Below are positions 13,601 to 25,600 of a stretch of DNA of 64,000 nucleotides, piece after piece (the stretch's first letter is position 1; each line of letters starts with the position of its first letter). This DNA comes from Anas platyrhynchos (lineage: Eukaryota; Chordata; Aves; Anseriformes; Anatidae). Below the pieces are notes generated by a model that ran no database searches, had not been told where the DNA came from, and worked only from the letters and a program-made list of their open reading frames with translations. The position numbers and the translations under genes are program-made. The stretch is taken from positions 33,823,001 through 33,887,000 of the forward strand of contig NC_092591.1 in assembly GCF_047663525.1 (NCBI RefSeq), given 5' to 3'.

Positions 13601-16600
13601 TAGGCCTTAGATTCATACTAAAATTTCTGTTACTGCCCTGTTGAATTATTTTTGACTTAATTTTTTGTTTGTTTGTTTTTCTAGCTATCTGTGACTCAGA
13701 GCCAGAAAAGCCAATCAGGAGTTGTCCATTGTGGGTGAAAGTAGAAGGCGAAATAGATCCAGAACCAATTTACATCCCAACACCATCTGTTATTGAACCA
13801 GTTAAACCTGCAGTACTGCCCAGCCCAGAAGTCTTGATTTCTACCAAACACAGATCTTCCAGTGGAGTGAAAACAGGAAGAGTGTATACTCCTAAACCCA
13901 ACCCAGTGGTAAGAAGGGAAAAGAGATTTGTTGGATTTTTATTTTTTTTTTTTACACTGAAAATTTAAACAAACGCTGCCAAAAACTTCTGTACATTTTA
14001 GATAAAACTAAGATGGACGCTTAAGATCTGCTGCTGGTAGGTGTGTTGATAAGTTAGGATGAATTGACCGTGTTTAAGTCTTCAATTACAGTAATCTTTT
14101 GTTGGGAATTGAGTGTGGCAATATACAGGTAGCAAAAGGTGATTATGATTTGCTAATAACCTCATTTTTTTTTTAATGCAGCAATATATGCTATTCTGGG
14201 AAAATGATTGCTTGTCCTGTAATGTTTGCATAAGTGACTAGCTGATTAATTGAGGGAAAGAAATTGTGATACAGACAAAAAGGGTTCAGTGAAGTTCTAG
14301 AGGTTTATTTGTTCTTGCCACAAGCTTCATTGCCAGTGTCATAGGAGTTTGTTTTTGCCTCTCCCCTCACCTTTATCTAACAAAGGCAACAATAGCAGTA
14401 GAGGAAGAATAGCAGTAGGGTTGAGTCTAGTTATGTTTAAAGAACAAATATATCAGAGTTGCTACTTAATGCATATTAGTTAAGCAAAGTGTAACAGTTA
14501 AGACAATCTCCCCTGTTTAGAAAAGTATCTAAATGTTGTTTTGTTTTGTTTACTGTTTTTCTTCCCCCATATAAAAGAGTATATAATTTGGGAGCGTGAG
14601 GTAGTCTGGTCTATGATACTAAGGAAGAAGAATCCGCTTTAAATGCTAGAACTTTCTTTTGACATTTGCTATTGAAGTCTTCTGCATCCAGAATGGAGAG
14701 GTTTTCTTTCTTTTTTTTTGGGTAGATTCGAGAGGAGGACAAGGATCCTGTCTACTTGTATTTTGAAAGTATGATGACTTGCGCAAGGGTCCGAGTATAT
14801 GAACATGGGAAAGATGAAAAAAGGCAACAAAAAGACCAAAAGGAATCACAGAGTTCTTTTATAAAGGTAAAATGTCACAGTGTATCCAGTGTGTATCATT
14901 TAACAGGCAGAGATTGGGGAAATGTGAAGAATTTTTCCTCAGGAATTCCTATATGACATGAAGACCTGGCTTTTATTTAACTGTGATAGAGCTGTGGAAT
15001 CTAAGTCACCATGCAGTGCTGGTAAACTTGTTTTGTTACCATGATAGAAATTGTCTTGTCTCTCAAATTGACGTTATTGCATTCACATTGTCATGTGAGG
15101 CTTAAATGCTCGTTGTTCAAAGAACCATTCTAAGATGAAAATTGTGTTACTGTCAAAGGTAAAGTATGCTCTGTGGTTCTGGGTGATAGTAGATGGACTG
15201 GTTTATGTTGTGATGTGATTTTATTGTGGAAGAGGATACACAAGATGAGAATTTTTCTTACATTGCTTTTCTTCCACAGATATATGAACAAGGACTTCAG
15301 TCTTCTAAGAAAGAGTCTTCAAAGAAAGAATTATCTAAGAAAGAGTCTGTTAAGAAAGAATCTTGTAAGAAAGAAACCTGTGAGATAAACAAAGAACCAG
15401 ATAAATTTGGAGGTAAGAGCTGAGTCTTGAGTATAATTCAACCTCTTGGTAGTTCCTTGCTTTAAAAAAGTAAAACTTAGTTATTGATGAAACAAAAGTT
15501 GATTTGCCCAGGGGAGTTACTGCAGCAGTTGCCAATAAAAATCTTACAATGTGCTTGTAGTTTCCTGTTTTCCTAAGCAGTTGTATGTGTGTCACGTGGG
15601 AGATACAGCAGGCTAAATATCCAGTACTCACTGTTGTTGTGAGGTTAAGATGACTGCTATTGCAGTAGCTTGTTTAGCAGTGTAAGAGAGTATTACATAG
15701 CAGACTTGTCGTCGAGAATGGTAATCGGAGGCTTGTGAAGGAATGGAGACCACAGGGTGCAGGGTGTTGTGTGTTGTTTCCCATCCCCCCTCCACCTACA
15801 TTACTTTGTAGTTGCTGAAAGATTAATAAATATCTAAGTGATGTTGTGAGGCTGGGACCTTTGTGTTCTCCACCTAGAACTGTATGGGACAAGGAAGTGT
15901 CTACTTTTATCTGGAGTTGCTGGGTGTTGAATTCTTTTTAGCTCAAGCGGAAAGATTGCATTGAATTTTTGCAGTACATTAAATATGATATATATAAAGC
16001 TGTTGATGTAGTCTACTTGGACATCAGCAAAGCCTTTGACATGGGTTTCCCCCAGTATTCTCCTGGAGAAGCTGGCAGCCTGAGGCTTGGACAGGCACAC
16101 TCTGTGCTGGGTTAAGAACTGGCTGGACAGCCAGGCCCCGAGAGTGGTGGGGAATGGAGCGAAATCCAGCTGCCGTCTGGTCACCAGTGGTGTTCTGCAG
16201 GGGTCAGTGTTGGGGCTCACCTTCTTTAATATCTTTATTGATGGTTTGGGTGAAGGAACTGAGTGCACCCTCAGTAAGTTCGTAGATGACACCAAGTTGG
16301 GGGGCAGTGTTGATCTGCCGGAGGGTGGGGAAGCCATGCAGAGGGACCTGGACAGGATGGGTCAATGGGATGAGGTTCAACATGGCCGAGTGCCGGGTCC
16401 TGCACTTTGGCCACAACAACCCCATGCAGCGCTACAGGGCTGGGGGAGAATTTCTCAAAAGCTGTGCAGAGGAAAAGGATCTGGGGGTGCTGGTTGATGC
16501 TCACCTGAACGTGAGCTGGCAGTGGTGCCTAGGCAGCCAAGAAGGCCAACAGCATCCTGGCTTGTATCAGGAGTAGTGCAGCCAGCAGGGCCAGGGAGGT

Positions 16601-19600
16601 GATCGTCCCCCTGTACTTTGCTCTGGTGAGACCACACCTCGAGTGCTGTGCTCAGCTTTGGGCATCTCACTAAAAGAACGACATCGAAGCCTTGGACTGT
16701 TTCCAGTGAAGGGCTAGGAAGCTGGTGAAGGGCCTGGAACACAAGTCCTGTGAGGAGCAGCTGAAGGAACTGGGGTTGTTTAGTCTGGAGAAGAGGAGGC
16801 TCAGGGGAGACCTCATTGCTCTGTACAGCTACCTGAAAGGAAGGTGTGGGGAGCTGGGGGTCAGCCTCTTCTCACACATAATTAATGATAGGACTAGAAG
16901 AAATGGCCTCAAGTTGTGCCAGGGGAGGTTTAGGGGGTTCAGTTGGAAATGAGGAGACGTTTCTTCTCAGAAAGAGCAATCAGGCACTGGAATGGGTTGC
17001 CCAGGGAAGTGGTGGAGTCACCGTCCCTGGGGGTGTTCAAGGAAAGGTTGGATGTGGTGCTTGTGGACATGGGATAGTAGGTGACATTGGTGGTAGGGGA
17101 TGGTTGGACCAGATGATCTTGGAGGGCTTTTCCAACCTTAATGATTCTGTGATTCCTTATACTGAATTTGAGTTTGTAGTTCATAAAAGAAGTAGGTTAG
17201 ACATTTGTGTCCTCTTTCGGTCTGAAGTAGCCCAAATCGCATTGTGAATCTTAAAATGAGGCATGTACTCCAGACATTGTGTCATCCACTAATGAAATAT
17301 AGCTGCCTTTTTGAGCTGATTTGTTTTTTTCACTGTTTAATGTATGCAACAGCACTCTGTGTTTAAGGATGGGAATGGAAAAATAATGCAAGTAGTTGAA
17401 AATGCTGATGAATTGGTAGGTCAAAATGAAAAAGTCCAGGACACAGGGCTCAACATCCTTACAGTTTTTAAAAAGTAATATTGGATCTCTAATGACAGCC
17501 AAAGGTCATGCTTCGGTTACACATCTTCCACAAAAGACAGTTTGCTCACAGCTTGTTTGCCCCTAATGCCCTTATGGGACACTCGTCCTGTTCTGACTCC
17601 AACGGAAATGTGCCATCTCTTGAATAACCAGCAATGCTTTGTGCTGCATGTTGGTGTTGCTTGGAGATGTTACATCCATGTGTTGAAACAACCCAGCTTT
17701 GTTTAGCTTGTGAGATGCAATGGGATACAACCTAGTGTGGCTGCAGGGAATGAACTGTGAGAAATAGTTTTAGTTTTGCATTTTTTGCTTGTTTTGAAGC
17801 TCTCATCTGGAAAGAGATGCTTTGAGCATTTTTTTTTTTTTTTTTGTTGCCCTGCAGCTGAGACAAGGGTGGAGGTGGGCAGAATAAAACTGTTTGAATA
17901 TCCAGGTGATTAAAATGCCATAGTATTGCAGAAACCTATTTCAATTCTTTCTCAGAGAAAAGCTGGTGGTCTTCCCATAGTGAGGGGGACTCTTCCTCCG
18001 CCTCCTATGTTCATCACACCACTCCTGGTGGACCAACCAAACTTATCGAGATTATGTCTGACTGCAACTGGGAGGAAGATTGCAATAAGATCTTGACCAT
18101 CTTATCACAGCATATCAACAGTAACATGCCGCAGTGCCTCAAAGTGGGTAGCTTCATTATTGAATTGGCTTCGGAATACAAGGCCCAGGATGAAAACAAC
18201 CCTCCTGTGTACTCCTCCAGAGTGAAAATTTCAGTGCCATCCTACCAGGACAAAGATGAAAAGCCTGAGACACCTGTCTTGGAGACTCCCGATAGTGGAG
18301 TGCCGTCATGCAAAAAAACAGAAAATCTAAAGTTCTTGCGGGCAGACACAGTGGACAAGCTACGGGAGAAGTTGCATGGGGGCAAAGGCTTGCCTTTTTA
18401 TGCAGGGGTTTCTCCTGCAGGAAAGCTGGTTGTCTACAAACACAAAGCTAATATGAACCCCTCAGGCTTGATTCAGGTGGGTCCCTCTGCCTTTACTGTG
18501 GAGATTAGATTCAGTTTCATCCAGTGTCCTAGAACCCCTTAAAGGGGAGAAAAAACACTCCTTAATTTGTCTACGTAGTCTTTTGCCTGCCCAAACAAGG
18601 TTTCTTCATATCCAGTGGCGTTTCTGCCTTTCTGTAACTTTGTCCCTTTAAAGATTGGCACAGTAACAAGAAATCTGATTGCGAGTCTGAGCTTTGGTGA
18701 TTTAGGGAGGCCTTTTGGCCATTTGGGTCTTGGTGACCCAAGTACAGAATTTTTCTCAAGATCTTCTTGGAGCTTTGGAAAACTCCCTGCAGGTGCATTG
18801 GCAGATAATTGTTCCAAACCAGTGGCTGTCAGAAGCCACAGAAATAATATTTTCAGAGGAAGTTTGTACACTGGGACAAAACTTTAAAAGGAAACTGTAA
18901 ACATTAAGTTGCTTTTTGCTACAGTTACTGTTAATCTTCCCTAATAACCTGCCTCATCTTCAAGGATATGTTGGTCATCAAGAGATTTCATAATCCTAAA
19001 TTGAAAGTGAGTCATTTCTCTGCAGTTTGATGCTGCCAGCTTGCTGTTATGAATTGGTGGTAGGAGCTGTAGGGCTAGGATGCCTTTCTTTTTCAGAGAT
19101 GTTCTGTGGTTATGGTAACACCACTTTCACTGGAGGCATATGAATCAGAAAATGAGAATAAAGAGAAGCTTAGGGAGAGATTTCCTGGTTTGTTTTTTTT
19201 TTTTTTGTTAGTTGATCAGTAAAAAGAGTAAGGGCCTTTTTCATTACAGTGTGTTAAATAAATACCTTTGGCTTTTAGAGGGTATTAGCAAAAAACCTGA
19301 AAGTAAAATGCAACACTACCAACCAAATCAGTGTGAAACTTCCCATTGACAACTAGGATTGCAGCCTGCCATATAGGAAAAAATAGGTTCTTCTTTCCTG
19401 TGCAGTCAGTTACAACTACAACTCTGATATGAAGTTAGTCAACTGTTAATACCTTAATTTCAGTATCAAGTGACAGTACAGATGAGAAAAAAAAATCTGA
19501 CAAAACTTTTGCAAACTTTAGAGTTTTGTCCCAGTGTATATGACACAAGTATTCTTTCTTCTGTAAAGCTAGGTATTGATTAGGTAGGAGAATTCTATCT

Positions 19601-22600
19601 AAATTGTCCTTGAATTTGGAAAAACATTTTTACTCGGGACTTTAGCATAAGTAAAGGACAAGAAAACTGTGCTAGCTTCACTGTACTTAGTTTCAGTGAT
19701 TTTTCTTGTTCCTTTGGACTCTGTGGTTCTATGAGAGTCCAAGTAGCACCTAATACCTGCAGTACAGAGATAATAACAGAGTTGCTTGAAGTTCCCCTGG
19801 GCAGCGAGGTATTCAGGAGTTCCCATTCTGAATTGCAATGTTTTTTGGTTTTTTTTGAAAAGGACACTCAGAAGTCCCCTGGATTGAAACGCCTCTCCAG
19901 AGGCAGTGAATTAGCATTCTTTTCACAAAATTTCCCTTTTCCACTTTTTTCAGGTTAATGATAAAAGGTATCCTCAGGCCAAACTGCTTTTGGGACAGAT
20001 GGGGGCATTACATCCTGCCAATCGGCTAGCTGCTTATATCACAGGCAGGCTGCGACCCACAGTACTTGGTATCTCAACCCTCAGTACTGTGGTCTCCAAG
20101 GTAGCATCCAATGCTAAAGCAGCTGCTCCTGGGACACCATCAGTCCAGGTGCCCACAGCATCACCTCCCAAAACTACATCTTCCACCAGCACTACTTCAA
20201 CCCCCACTGTGAGGACTCTGAAAGCTCATGTCCCAGCACAGAGACAGATAGGTAGGTTGGAACTTATTACTGTATTTTGAATTGCGTGAAGCTGAAATAA
20301 AAAGCGAGTGTACAGCGTTGCTGTTGATTTCTTTGCAACAGTGCGTGCTGCCTTTGGCTGAGTTGCCACCTAAACTGCCTCTGCAATAAATAACCTCTTT
20401 AAAGCAGAAAGTTTTGTTTTGACTTCAGAATAAGACTGCAAATGTTGACTTTCAGTGATTTTACTAATACTACTAGAGCGTATTTTCAAGAGACAAGGAA
20501 GAGTGGATGCAGACACAGTGCTAAACTTGGATTTTTGTTTTGAAAGTTTTCTTACTGTGATTTTTAATTGCTTTCATCAAACATTGATCGAACTTAAAAT
20601 GAAGGTTAAAGTAAAAGGATCACTAATCTGTGGTTCTTCACTGTTTGTTTTTTTGATGTCGCACTTACAATTGGAAATCATGTGACCAGCAAAGATGCGT
20701 GAAGCAGCACAGTGAAAGACAAGAAGGTCCAAATCTGGATTAGCAAAAGAACAGGTGTGCAGCCGATAACCACACTGACCTGTAATCTCATTGGATTTCA
20801 CAAGCTAAACAGGGTTGGATTTAGTCAGCACTTTGAGTTTAAAAAAAAAAAAAAAAAAAAAAAGAATATCAGAAGAAGCATCTGGTACTTGTCTTGTGTC
20901 TGAGTTGGTACTGAAATGGTTACCCAGCATGGCAAGAGAGGAAGTTGCTCTTAAATACTGTGTGTACACAAGAGAAAAGGATGTTACCTGTGCCTGGCAA
21001 AATGTTCATTTTGATGAATTATTCTGTTTCTGCCTAGATGTTCCTTGCAGTGTAAATGGTTGTGTTGTTTTTCTTTTCCTGTAAAAAAACTTGTGTTAGG
21101 TATTTATGCAGTGTTGGAAAGGTGGCTGCATTTCATTGATGGGTGAAGCAATCATTGCATGTGTGATTTAAATGTTCTGGCACAGCCTGAGCTAAAGATG
21201 CTATCTTTACACAAATAACTACAATACTTAAGTTGGGCTTGCCTGATAATTTCTGCGTTGTTGTACTGTATATCCAGCTTCTACTCCTCATCTGTAGGCA
21301 GCTGGAGTGTGATGGAGATGCAGTATTCTGATCCCTGGAGAGCAAGGGATATGGGGAAGGAGCTTCCCAATAGTGGTTACTTCCAGTTGGTTGAATTTGT
21401 CCCATCCAGTCATCAGCCGCACAAATGTCACTGTGATGAGAAGGGGAAGTGGCAAACCTTCTCTCTTCCCCCTTCCTCTGTGGCTGTATAATGCATGGAT
21501 ACAGTTGAAGGGGGATGAAAATCAAGAAGTGGTGAGAACAGGAAGATCATAAAAACTGTTAGGGGAGGAATTTGACATTTAGAAAGTAGTTTGAGCTCGT
21601 GATTTTGCCTAGCAATTTGTTTGTTCCTAGTTTTATGAGAATGTAATACCTCAGGACCTCATTCTGGCCAGGAGGAAATGTAACAGCATGCTGTAGAAGT
21701 AAAATAAAGCAAATATATTTCTAATATGTAAAGCATATTCAGGACTCCCATAAAGGTTTCAAATTAATTACATTTTACTCTTAAGGAGAATGGAGACCAA
21801 AATTCATGCTGAAATGACGATTGTAGCACCTCATGAAAGGCAAAGAGGGAGTTACTAAAATTTTGACCTGCAAGTTTTTATTTGCAGCTGCTCGACCCTC
21901 GCCTGGTGGTGTGTTCACAAAGTTCGTGATGAACAAAGTTGGAGCTCTGCAGCAGAAGATTCCTGCAGTGAGCACGTGCCAGCCTCCATCAGGGCCGTCA
22001 CAGAAGTTCAATATCAAGCCAGCACCAATAATGGTGGTTGCTCCTGTGGTTCCCTCACAGCAGTCTCCAGCTCAGTGCACTGTCTCTCCTGGGGTCACTA
22101 CAGCCATCACCACTTCCCCTGTAACTGTAGAAAGCACCAGTGTGGCAGCATCTACTGTGACTGTTCCTAGCCAGACAAAAGCTAGTGAACCTGCCTCCTC
22201 TCCTCTTGCAATTACAGTTACAGGTGCTTCTGCAACACCCGGAATCAACACTTGTACTACTTCCTCACCTGCCACTCCTACTGCCACTGTGAATATAATA
22301 AAAGCAACTGCCATTGCTGCACCGGTACCAACAGTGACACTCGCTACTGTAGTAACAACGCCAACAATTACCTGTCCCGTGGTCACAACATCCACTTCTA
22401 CAGTTGTGCTAACAACTGCAGTAGCTACATCGGTGGTGACCACGCCAACTTCCTCCATCAGCCCTGTTCCCATTATATTATCAGGAGTTAAGCCAACTCC
22501 TTCACTGGCTCCAAAAAGAGGTAAGGCTCGGGTGCTTTGGCCTATTCCTGCAAACGTTTGCTTTTTTCCTGCCTGGCTCATAGTTGGAACAGTCTGCAAC

Positions 22601-25600
22601 TGTAAAACCTACTTTAAATATAGATTCACTTGCCTCACCCTTATTTCCAAAATAGGATGAGAAATGTAATCTCTTAACTTGCTTGTTTTATTCCAGCTTA
22701 AGCCAGTAGAGAAGGAAAAAAATGTAGCTGTGTAGTCAGTGACTGCTATGAAATGAGCTGGAAGCCTAGCATCATTTCTTGTCCTGTAGAAATGTGTAGT
22801 GCACTTACCGCTATGACTGCTACAGTGTCACTGTTGGCGTAGAATCGAAGAAGTAGGTACAGAATTACCTTCTCACCTTTACATGAAGGTCTTCTGATTC
22901 ATGGTTGAGAAAGGTGGACAGAACTGCATGACAAAGTATGTTCTGGCCTGGTTAGTTCAGTTCAGAGTGTGTTCTGTGGACAGACATAGAAGGATACTGG
23001 TATAATGTGCCTTCACGTGTTTAAAGATCCAGTTGCTTCCAAAACATCTGTGCTTGCTTTTTTGAGGATAATGTCTGATTCGTAAGATGTTTTCTTAACC
23101 CGATTTTATGTAACTTTTCAAAACATTCAGAAGATGCTACACCACAAGCTCTAAATAAGACGCCCCCAAAGATCTCTCCTGGAACAGAGAAACGTGTAGG
23201 ACCTCGATTGCTGTTGATTCCAGTGCATCAGACGTCTCCTCCTGTGCGACCATTAAACAACGTGCAGGTTCCTCAGAGGCAGAGGATGATCCTTCAGCCT
23301 CTCAGGAGCCCTGGTGGAGTGAACTTGTTCAGACATCCTAACGGACAGATAATTCAGCTTGTCCCCCTGCATCAGTTTCGAGCTCCAGGTACCCAGCCCA
23401 GTGCCCAGCCCAGTGTGCAGCCAGTGATGTTCCGCAATCCAGGTAAAAAGTCTGTTTTCTTTCTCAACTGAATGGTGTTACCCAGAAATACTGTGTAATA
23501 TCATCTCTGTGATACTCATTTCTCCTGCTAAAACCAATAGAGTCTGATTTGGTTCTGTGTGAGTAAAAACATTAAGTGTAATTATTCAGATGTAATGCAA
23601 CAAAAATACCATGTGTCTAAGACACAGAAAGCACACTTCACAACTAAGTTGCCAGCATTTGGGAGTTGTGTGGTAGCAAGTTCCACATGTGGCAAAGGAG
23701 ATGCACACACTGTAGCTGTCATCACTTAAAGGAAATTCTGTGGATGCGATAATTCAAAAATCACACTTGCTGGAGATGTTTTTAAAGAGAACAAGGTGTT
23801 ATTTAATGTCTTTTTAGATGTGCTGCCTTTTTTTGTTTGGTTTTGCATTTTTTAGCGCGTTCACAATAAATACTCAGATCAAGTGTTACACTAACAGTAT
23901 AAAATCACTGGCCTTTTTCCTCTCTAGAGTGTGAGAGGAAACTGATTTTCAACTTTTTCTCAGGGCTTGGTTGAAGACAGGGTTGGGAGAGTTAGAAATT
24001 GCAGGTGTCCAGCAGAGAATAGGTAGGATGTTTGTTGAGGGTACTGTTGTACATACATTTTGCAATTAAAACATGTTTATAAACACGGGATTTTTTGCAT
24101 ATGCTTCATAGTAGATTTCTTTCTCCGTTCTCCTATATGAAGAAGCATATGGGGAAGAAGGAGGCAAAGTGGTGTGGGAAGTAGACATGTGAGAGCAAGA
24201 GCAGTAGCTGACAAAACTGGAGGGAAGAGTGAAGATAATCCTGTGCCTTAGCTGAGGTCTGAGCGTGAGTTGTGAAGAAGAACCAGCCAAAAAGTGCATT
24301 GAAGATCCTTTCTGATCAGGGGTTTTTGGTGTTACCAGAGGCTAGCTGCCAGTGGTCATATTTTTCCACTGTGTTTTAAATGGAATTCCCAGTTGGGAAT
24401 CTAATAAAATGCGCCAAAGAGTTAATTAAGGTGAAAAAATATAGGGGTATAATCACATAATCTTGTCATAGTTTTTCCTCTGTAGAAGTCTCTTTCTGGG
24501 AGTGAAAAACATAATTAAGCAGTATTCTCTGTGCTTATTTAAGAAAAATCGACAGTTTCCCTTTTTTCCAGTAAATGGGAAAGAATGAAATGAATGGAGC
24601 CTCAAGTAAATGCAGTGCTTTTTTCATTTAAAAAAAAAAAAAAGCTAAAACTTAATAGTAAGTCTGTTAATTCTAAAGTAGCCACCTCATGTATTTTATT
24701 GGGGTGTTCTGTATAAAAATTCAACAGTTTATATTTTTTTATTCAGTACTGAGAAAATGTTAAAACACCTCATGACATTGTCATACTTGAGAAGGCTGGC
24801 TACTTCTGGTACAGCATCAAATGCTAAAACTGAAAGAAAAAAAATGATGTGGGGAAGTATATGTTGATACTTTATTTTCTTCACAGGATCTGTTGTAGGA
24901 ATTCGGTTGCCTGCACCTGCTAAGCTGCCTGAATCACCTCTGTCTCCTTCCTCTGTGTCTTCCACTTCTCCTGCCACAAATCCAGCTTCACAAACTGCAG
25001 GACCCAAGTTATCCCCTACGTCTAATCTAGTCACTCAAGCATCCTCTGTTCTTCCTTCAGTAACAAGTTTTGTGTCACAAGCAGGCACTCTGACTCTGAG
25101 GATCTCTCCTCCTGCTGCCAGCAACATGACAAATCAAACAGCCTCGGAATCAAAAATAACGTGCAGCTCAGGTGTTCTGCCAGCTTCAACTGCTAATCTC
25201 ATCCCTTTACAATCTGGTAGCTTTGCTTTACTTCAGCTCCCAGGACAGAAGACTGTGCCAAACTCCATTCTTCACCATTTTGCATCTCTTCAGATGAAGA
25301 AGGATTCCCAGAAAATAAGCCAGAAAGATGACTCAGGTGCTGCTCAGCAGAAGGAGACGGGGAAGCCTTTGCGCTCAGAGGAAGTTGAAGTTACGGAGTC
25401 TGAGGTCACAGTGTCAGATAGCAAACAAGAAGAAAATGAGGTGTCAGTAAGCCAGCCAAATAATGTTGAAGAGCCAGTGTCTGGCACAGTCACACCTGGT
25501 AAAAATTCCACCGTGTTAGAGACAGTGGAAAAGGATGCAAAGGCTCTTGAGAGCTCTTGTGATGAATCCTCTCTTCAGCATGATGTTTCCACAGATGTCA

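Noticed and set aside
16087..17247. Plus-strand frames of about 75-136 codons
   Set aside because: They are fragments of a dead CR1 ORF2, not host genes.
22072..22599. 175-codon minus-strand frame
   Set aside because: It is antisense to the Thr/Val-rich MGA exon, and its Val/Ala/Thr composition reflects that exon.
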